DNA from: Aquarana catesbeiana
Lineage: Eukaryota; Chordata; Amphibia; Anura; Ranidae
DNA: 64,000 bases
NCBI RefSeq assembly: GCF_042186555.1
Contig: NC_133332.1
Span: forward strand, 124,963,875 to 125,027,874
Reading direction: 5' to 3'
Position numbers and translations under genes: made by a program. Shown piece by piece: positions 57,567 through 64,000 of the stretch (the first letter of the stretch is position 1; each line of letters opens with the position of its first letter). The notes below the pieces were generated by a model. That model saw only the letters and a program-made list of their open reading frames with translations. It made no database searches and was not told where the DNA came from.

Positions 57567-59079
57567 GTGCCTTGAAAAAGTATTCATACCCCTTGAAATG
57601 TTACAACCAAAAACATAAATTTATTTTATTGGGATTTTATGTGATAGACCAACACAATGTGGCACATAATTGTGAAGCAAAGTGGAAGGAAAATGATAAA
57701 TGGTTTTCAAAATTTTTTACAAATAAATACGTGAAAAGTGTGGCATGCATTTGTATTCAGCCCCCCTGAGTCAATACTTTGTAGAACCACCTTTCACTGC
57801 AATTTACAACTGCAAGTTTTTTTGGGGGATGTCTCTACCAACTTTACACATCTAGAGAGTGACATTTTTGCCCATTCTTCTTTGCAAAATAGGCCAAGCT
57901 CTGTCAGATTGGATGGAGAGCATCCGTGAACAGCAATTTTCAAGTCTTACCACAGATTCTCAATTGGATTTAGGTGTGGACTTTGGAGAATTCTAACACA
58001 TGATCTAAACCATTCCACTGTGTCTCTGGCTGTATGTTTAGGGTCATTGTCCTGCTGGAATGTGAACCTCCGCCCCAGTCTCAAGTCTTTTGCAGACTCT
58101 AACAGGTTTTCTTCTAAGATTGCCCTGTATTTGGTTTCATCCATCTTCCCATCAACTCTGACCAGCTTCCCTGTCCCTCCTGAAGAAAAGCATCCCCACA
58201 ACATGATGCTGCCACCACAATGTTTCATGGTGGGGATGGTATGTTCAGGATGATGTGCAGTGTTAGTTTTCTGCCACACAGCGTTTTGCTTTTAGGCCAA
58301 AAAGTTATTTTTTTGTCTTATCTGACCTGAGAACCTTCTTCCACAGGTATGCTGTGTCCCCCACATGACTTCTTGTAAACTGCAAACAGTCCTGCTTATG
58401 GTTTTCTTTCAACAATGGCTTTCTTCTTGCCACTCTTCCATAAAGGCCAGATTTGTGGAGTGCACGACTAAAAGTTGTCCTGTGGACAGATTCTCCCACC
58501 TGAGCTGTAGATCTCTACAGCTCCTCCAGAGTTACCATCTCTTGGCTGCTTCCCTGATTAATGGATGGCCATGTCTTGGTAGGTTTGCAGTTGGTAGTCT
58601 TTCCATTTTCGGATGATGGATTGAACAGCACTCCATGACATGTTCAGAGCTTGGGATATTTTATTTATGACCTAACCCTGCTTTAAACTTTTTCACAACC
58701 TTATCCCAGACCTGTCTGGTGTGTTCCTTGGCCTTCATGATGCTGTTTGTTCACTAAGGTTCTCTAACAAACCTCTGAGGGCTTCACAGAACAGCTGTAT
58801 TTATACCAAGATTAAATTACACACAGGTGGACTCTATTAATTAGGTGACTTCTGAAGGCAGTTGGTTCCACTAGATTTGAGTTAGAGGTATTAGAGTAAA
58901 GGGGGCTGAATACAAATAAATAAATACAAATTTGAAAACCATTTATCATTTTACTACCACTTCACAATTATGTGTTGGTCTATCACAAAAAATCCAAATA
59001 AAATACATTTACGTGTTTGGTTGTAACATGACAAAATGTGGAACATTTCAAGGGGTGTGAATAATTTTTCAAGGCACTG
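57567..59079 (-). mobile_element. Tc1/mariner element E, inserted in a CR1-like LINE
   Basis: The right end reads ...TTTTTCAAGGCACTG then TA (59080-59081). The left end GTGCCTTGAAAAAGTATTCA has lost the first CA after TA (57565-57566). Inverted repeats extend about 200 bp. About 1.5 kb, with a minus-strand transposase relic. Confidence 0.92.
57778..58738 (-). pseudogene. Tc1 element E transposase (degenerate)
   Basis: It starts at the minus-strand ATG at 58738 (ATGAAGGCCAAGGAACACAC). Pieces: MGESVHRTTFSRALHKSGLY (second helix-turn-helix end), GRVARRKPLL, then KHCGGSIMLWGCFSSGGTGK, RRFTFQQDNDPKHTARDTVE (catalytic Asp) and SPHLNPIENLW (catalytic Glu; the usual SPD is SPH). Frameshifts lie between 58279 and 58305 and after 57947. 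Confidence 0.9.
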
Positions 59080-59650
59080 TATATTATGTACATTTAGCAA
59101 AGAATCAAGGCCTTTTTTTAAAGCAATCTACAGAGCTGGACAGAACCAGCTCTTGAGGGAGTCTATTCCACATTTTCACAGCTCCTACAGTGAAGAAACC
59201 TTTCCGTATTCGGAGATGAAATCACTTTTCCTCCAGACATAAAGAGTACCTACCCCCTTGTCCTCTGTGATGGTGTTACAGTGAATAACTCAACACCAAG
59301 ATCACTATATGGACCATTTATGTATTTATACACGTTGATCATATTCCCCCTTTATCTCCTATTCTCAAGAGAAAATAAATTCTGTTCCTCTAATCTATCC
59401 TCATAGCTGAGCTCATAACTGAGCTCCTCGATACCTCTTATCAGTCTGGTTGCCCTTCTCTGCACTTTCTGCAGTTCCCCGATATCCTTTTTGTGTACTG
59501 GTGCCCAAACTGAACTACATTTTCCAGATGAGGTCTTACTAATGATTTGTACAGGAGCAAAATAGCTCTCTCTGGAGTCCATACCTCTCTTAATACAAGA
59601 CAGGACGTTTTGGAAAACTACAGATTGGCATTGCATGCTTTTATTGGATT
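59080..59650 (-). pseudogene. CR1-like LINE ORF2 C-terminal fragment
   Basis: Minus strand: CSSVWAPVHKKDIGELQKVQ then RRATRLIRGIEELSYE, DRLEEQNLFSLENRR, the conserved tail of reverse-transcriptase ORFs in CR1-related LINEs (pattern KDI..LE.VQRRATK...L.YE.RL..L.L.SLE.RR). A 12-base duplication makes ELSYELSYE. Upstream reading frames are broken. The Tc1 element E sits just downstream. Confidence 0.82.
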
Positions 59651-61221
59651 GTGTGTGGAGTGTGATAAGGAGCCCTTGCAATAGGTAAAAAAACATTTGC
59701 AGGTGGATAGCATTCATTCCCATTTCTCTCGAAAAAAGGAAACATTCCCTGCATCACTCAATAAGCAGGCAAAAAGCATTGTGACTTGTTCTGCTGGCAA
59801 GTGGCTCAAGTCAACTGATCTACCTGTGTATGACCACCATTAGACCACGTCCACTTCAGCTGCTCAATCAGTGCAAAATAAGAAGAAACCATTGGACAGG
59901 CAAAGCAGGCCTGGGATTTGTTCAGAAAGGGCTCACGTCTGTTACCAGGCAGAAGGAAGTCTGGGCTGGCTTACTCAGCTGTCTACATTATCGAACCCTG
60001 ACAGAATTATTATATGCAATGGTGCTGAATTCATAGGTGTAGCTATCACTATTAAACTACAGAGCCTCCTTGTTTAGCTATATATTTTATTTTATTCTTG
60101 TTTACCAGTCTGCAACCACTGCCTTATAAACGAGTAGCTGATTCAATCTCTATAAGACACATGACATCATTACAACTGAGTAATCAATAGGCACTTTGTC
60201 TGTAGCTTTGATCTCCGGAGTGTTCCTAGTCCATGTCTTCTAAGGAAAGTGTGAAGCTGCTGCACATTGTTAGAGATGGCATCTGGAATCCCCAGTGCAA
60301 TTTCACTGGGATCTCATCAGCATTGCTGCGTGGGTGTTTACTCTGGACTGAAAGCCAGGAGTCAGGATGTTGATATTCATTATCCTTCGGAGAATGCAGG
60401 CAGGACAATAAGTTCTCTTCACATCAATGCTGACTTTAGCAATCTGTCACACTCCACATGAGATCTGCCATGTTCCCACATGACAAGCGTGTAAATAACA
60501 CACTTTGCATATGTTTTATATGTACAGCAGTTGCAGTAACAAAATAAATGGGTACTTTCTTATAGGGGTATTGACAACAGTGTTATTCCAGGACATTGGC
60601 AAGTCTTGCACTAAGCCTAAGGGAAAGCTCTAAGTACATTATTATAATCACAATTTATTGCAGTGAAAGTATTTTGTCCTAGGAAGTTACCCTCCTGCTG
60701 GCATATGACAAGGAGTCTATTTAATGCTAGTAGTGGAAAGTCTACCTACACTGATCTTCTTTACTTCATAGGAGCAGTAACAGAATCAGAGAGGAGATGT
60801 GGGCGACAAAGGATGAACTGTACCAATAGTGCTCTTTATCCAAGTTAGATTACAATAGAACATGCTTTGTAGTCCTTTTTCAAACCTGATTTTGAGTAAG
60901 TAGAATACCATAGTAACACTATATCTGTTTCATAAGGTTATAGAGCTATAATGAGCTAAACACATCATACACAGAGTAGATTCAAGAAAAAAAATACTAC
61001 TTCCCTCTTACAGCAGTTATGCCAAAAGGCGGGATCCCATGGTTTCAGTTTTTTTTTTGTTTTTTTTTTTGACAGTCAGACACTAAAATCTGCAGATGGT
61101 TCAGTCATTTATATACATAATTCTTCTGAAAATAATATTTGCAACATTGGTATAGTATTAATAATATTTTACTGGTAATATAATGTGTCCATATTTAATC
61201 TTTAGGTGCAAGGTGGTATGT
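59651..61221. other. No gene seen
   Basis: Upstream flank with a T-run (61050..61070). ORFs of 60-68 codons show no family resemblance. Confidence 0.5.
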
Positions 61222-61263
61222 CTTGCTGAGGAAGCTCAACAGAGAGCGTAACGCGTACACAAG
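61222..61263 (+). ncRNA. Hammerhead-ribozyme-like motif 9
   Basis: CTTG-CTGAGGA-A-GCTC-aacaga-GAGC-GTAAC-GC-GTA-CA-CAAG. Stem II is a perfect 4 bp, outer CTTG/CAAG pair with a 2-base offset, and GTA is a permitted triplet. GAAAC is altered to GTAAC, so it is probably inactive. Confidence 0.45.
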
Positions 61264-62014
61264 TGGGATGAGCCGGGATATGTTTTCCCTTATGTGTCTG
61301 CATAAAGAGCTGATGATGATGTGCATGTTTTACCCATTTTTATGTGAGTATTTTTAATCCTTGTTCATAGTTTTACAATACATTTTCATAGCAGAGAGCA
61401 CTATGGTTTCCCTTATTATTTTTTGGTTATACATGACTGATTGAGATCCCAAGAGGAGGTCAGTGTTGTCCAGGTACATCTGTTGGAGTACCCTCGTGAT
61501 ATCCTGGGAGACAGACTTACAGGCGATTTGGACTCTGTTATGGGGTCATAGTTTGGAGGTGAGCAGACACTTCAGCCAGTGGTGGTGGTTACTGAGGTCA
61601 CTGGATTTTATGAATTATTATTTCAAATATTTGCTCTGAGTCACACTGTGGTGGAAATTTTACACAAATTGGGACATTTTATTCAATGTGTTATGGCATA
61701 TATTGGTTGAGCTACACTAGTTTTGTTATACTGAATTTTGTATGAGAGTCACATGTGAATATACTCTAAAAGGTGTCAACAACAATCATAACTAGCCTTT
61801 TACAAGGCGAGTAGTTTTTACACTGGATTTTCTGTTTTCTTTTTTTGCACAAAATTTTGTTTTATTGCACTGAATATACACTGTTTTATAATAATGTATG
61901 GCATATCAGCGCAGAGTGCTGCGCAATATACAGAGACCAATCCAGTGTTCAGAAGGCTAGTGCAAATTGATTTTTATAAAATAAGAGCCCTCTAACTTAT
62001 ATTCAAATGTAAAA
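61264..62014. other. Possible continuation of a Penelope-like terminal repeat
   Basis: AT-rich text after motif 9, similar in texture to that after motif 5, without ends or ORFs. Confidence 0.3.
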
Positions 62015-62076
62015 CAATGGGCAGCCCATTGCATTAAGGTGTGCACCCCAAAGCTCAAACACACTTGTGTGTGTGA

Positions 62077-62121
<45 letters not shown>

Positions 62122-62131
62122 TACACACACA
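62015..62131. repeat. Repeat tail with (TA)n and (CA)n
   Basis: AAGCTCAAACACACTTGTGT text, then about 32 bases of TA and about 20 of CA. Inverted relative of the end of 37371..38015. Confidence 0.7.
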
Positions 62132-62211
62132 CTATATTGTCAAAAGTATTGTGACACCTGCATTTATACACACATGAAATTTAATGGCATCCCAGTCTTA
62201 GTCCGTAGGGT

Positions 62212-62568
62212 TCAATAATGAGATTGCCCACCCTTTGCTATTATAGCTTGAACTCTTCTGGGAAGGCTGTCCACAAGGTTTAGGAGTGTGTGAAGTGCAT
62301 TTGTGAGGTCATGCACTGATGTTGGATGAGAAGGCCTGGCCCACAGTTTCCACTCTTAATTATCCCAAAGGTGTTCTATTGAGTTGAGGTCAGGACTCTG
62401 TGGAGGCCAGTCAAGTTCCTCCACCCCAAACTTGCTCATCCATGTCTTTATGGACCTTGCTTTGTTCACTGGTACGCAGTCATGTTGGAACAGAAAGGGG
62501 CCAACCCCAAACTGTTCCCACAAAGTTGGGAACATGAAATTGTCCAAAATGTCTTGGTATGCTGACAC
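62212..62568 (-). pseudogene. Tc1 element B2 transposase C-terminal half
   Basis: Minus strand: ILDNFMFPTLWEQFGVGPFL, FQHDCVPVNKARSIKTWMSK, QSPDLNSIEHLWDN, then a nonsense codon at nearly the same place as in B1, continuing degenerate to a stop at 62212. Asp and Glu remain. No DNA-binding domain. Confidence 0.85.
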
Positions 62569-62575
62569 CTTAAGG

Positions 62576-62857
62576 CTCTGTTTCCACTAGTGCGACTTTT
62601 CATGCGACTTGGGACTGAAAAGTCGCATGACAAATTGTTTCCCATGATTTCCAATGAGTACCGTTCATATCTGTGCGACTTCAAGTCGCAGCGACTTCAA
62701 AGTAGTCCCTGCACTACTTTGGTCCCACTTTGATGCGACTTGAGGTCTATAGATACAGGCATTGCTTCAAATCGCGGTAAAAAGTTGCGGTAAAATCGCG
62801 GTAAAAAATCGCGGCAAAATCGCGCGACTTTGGGGACGCACTAGTGGAAACCTAGCC
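62576..62857. mobile_element. PIF/Harbinger-like MITE 6, nested in Tc1 element B2
   Basis: It lies between copies of TAA (about 62573-62575 and 62858-62860), with ends GGCTCTGTTTCCACTAGTGC and, inverted, GGCTAGGTTTCCACTAGTGC. Element B1 shows the empty site (CTTAAGAGTTCCC near 9689). The interior has AAGTCGCATG/CATGCGACTT stems and repeated ATCGCGG(T/C)AAAA. No ORF. Confidence 0.88.
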
Positions 62858-63137
62858 TAAGAGTTCCCTTCACTGGAACTAAGAGGCCAAGCCCAACTCC
62901 TGAAAAACAACCCCACACTATAATCCCCCTTCCACCAAATGATTTGGATCAGTGCACAAAGCAAGATCCATAAAGACATGGATGAGCGAGTTTGGGGTGA
63001 AGGAATTTGACAGGCCTGCACAGAGTCCTGACCTCAACCCGATAGAACACCTTTGTGATGAATTAGAGTGAAGACTGCGAGCCAGGCCTTCTCATCCACA
63101 CCAGTGCCTGACCTTACAAATGTGCTTCTGGAATAGG

Positions 63138-64000
63138 AATGAGCCAAGAACACCAGAACTTGCGAACAGGCAAAAAAAATCAAAAGTGCTCATTTTAAAC
63201 GCTTATATGCATGTTATTGCCATAAAAAGTGTTTGGGGGCCCAGGTCCTGCCCCAGGGGACACGTATCAATGCAAAAAAAGTTTTAAAAACTGAAGTTTT
63301 TTCAGGAGCAGTGATTTTAATAATGCTTAAAGTGAAACAATAAAAAATTTAATATTCCTTTAAATATCGTGTCTGGGGGGTGTCCTTAGTATGCCTGTAA
63401 AGTAGCGCATCTTTCCCATGTTTAGAACAGTACCACAGCAAAATTACATTTCTAAAGGAAAAAATATCATTTAAAACTGCTTGCGGCTGTAATGAATTGT
63501 CGGATCCTGGGAAATATAGATAAAAATCATTGAAAAAAAGGCATGCCCCCCCCAGTCCATTACCAGGCCCCCTTCGGGTCCGGCATGAATATTAAGGGGA
63601 ACCAAATTTTTTTTTTAAATTGTGTGGGGGTCCCCCCTAAATCCATACCAGGCCCTCCAGGTCTTGTGTGAATATTAAGGGGAACCCTGCGCCAAAATAA
63701 AAAAAATGGCGTGAGGGTCAACCCCAAAATCCATACCACACTTAATCCATACCAGACTGCGCCAAAATTAAAAAAATGGCGTGGGAGTCCCCCCAAAATC
63801 CATACCAGACCCTTATCCGAGCACGCAACACGGCAGGCCGCAGGAAAGGGGGGCTTATCGGAATCTGGAAGCCCCCTTTAACAATGGGACCCCCGATCCC
63901 ACCCCCCCATGTGAATGGGTATTGGGTACATTGTACCCCTACACATTCACCAAAAAAGTGTAAAAATTGTAAAAATGACAGTAGATAGTTGTTAAAGGGG
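63138..64000. repeat. Large interspersed repeat, runs off the window
   Basis: It begins abruptly inside Tc1 element B2. It contains GAACTTGCGAACAGGC-like text and then, from about 63545, four degenerate tandem units of about 70-90 bp (AATCCATACCAGGCCCT, AATATTAAGGGGAACC, TGCGCCAAAATAAAAAAAAT, GGCGTG). I associate the unit with an abundant frog repeat. ORFs in it are by-products. Confidence 0.65.

Larger units (their letters stand above)
62130..63137. mobile_element. Tc1/mariner element B2, foldback type, truncated by another repeat
   Basis: The left end CACTATATTGTCAAAAGTAT matches B1. The left half carries minus-strand C-terminal transposase text (to about 62574) and the right half carries plus-strand transposase text (from about 62866: GCACAAAGCAAGATCCATAA, ACCTCAACCCGATAGAACAC). 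It stops at GTGCTTCTGGAA (about 63134), where an unrelated repeat begins, so its right end is missing or lies beyond the window. Confidence 0.88.

Overview
This window looks like nuclear DNA of a frog, most likely a ranid. The host gene present is a fibroblast growth factor homologous factor, and the rest is dense vertebrate interspersed repeats: Tc1/mariner, Penelope-like, CR1-like, Tx1/L1-like, and PIF/Harbinger-, piggyBac- and hAT-like MITEs. The ranid placement is inference from repeat families I associate with ranid genomes; no search was run.

Host gene. Three coding exons of fgf13 (FHF2) lie on the minus strand. They are exon 1 of the long A-type (1S) isoform (34346..34532), exon 2 (32513..32623) and exon 3 (24687..24790). 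All three have GT/AG junctions, compatible phases and the family's usual sizes of 187, 111 and 104 bp. Exons 4 and 5 were not found, so positions 1..24686 are read as part of intron 3. Sequence right of 34.5 kb is 5' flank, or an intron if more distal alternative first exons are used. About 1 kb upstream of the start codon, three CCAAT boxes spaced exactly 25 bp apart mark a candidate promoter.

Layout. 1-5 kb: intron with a dead Tc1 element and unassigned repeats. 5-17.5 kb: a pile-up of nested elements, including a foldback Tc1 element split by a Penelope-like retroelement and another Tc1 element split by a TTAA-type MITE. 17.5-28 kb: mostly low-feature intron plus exon 3. 28-29 kb: an internally deleted Tc1 element. 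29-35.6 kb: exons 2 and 1 and the upstream region. 36-41 kb: a foldback MITE, satellites and a nearly intact sister of the 28-kb Tc1 element. 41-53 kb: relics attributed to Penelope-like elements on both strands, a LINE ORF1 fragment, a tandem 606-bp duplication and a 79-bp perfect palindrome. 53-64 kb: foldback elements, a (GATA)n block, a CR1-like LINE split by a Tc1 element, a second foldback Tc1 carrying a nested MITE, and a large repeat running off the end.

The most unusual signal is a set of about nine short motifs with a hammerhead-ribozyme-like core: CTGANGA, a hairpin, then GAAAC-NN-GTH. They sit in sequence I attribute to Penelope-like terminal repeats. The hairpin sequences differ between copies while pairing is kept. 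One motif lies downstream, on the same strand, of a recognisable GIY-YIG endonuclease of a Penelope-like element whose target-site duplication is exact.
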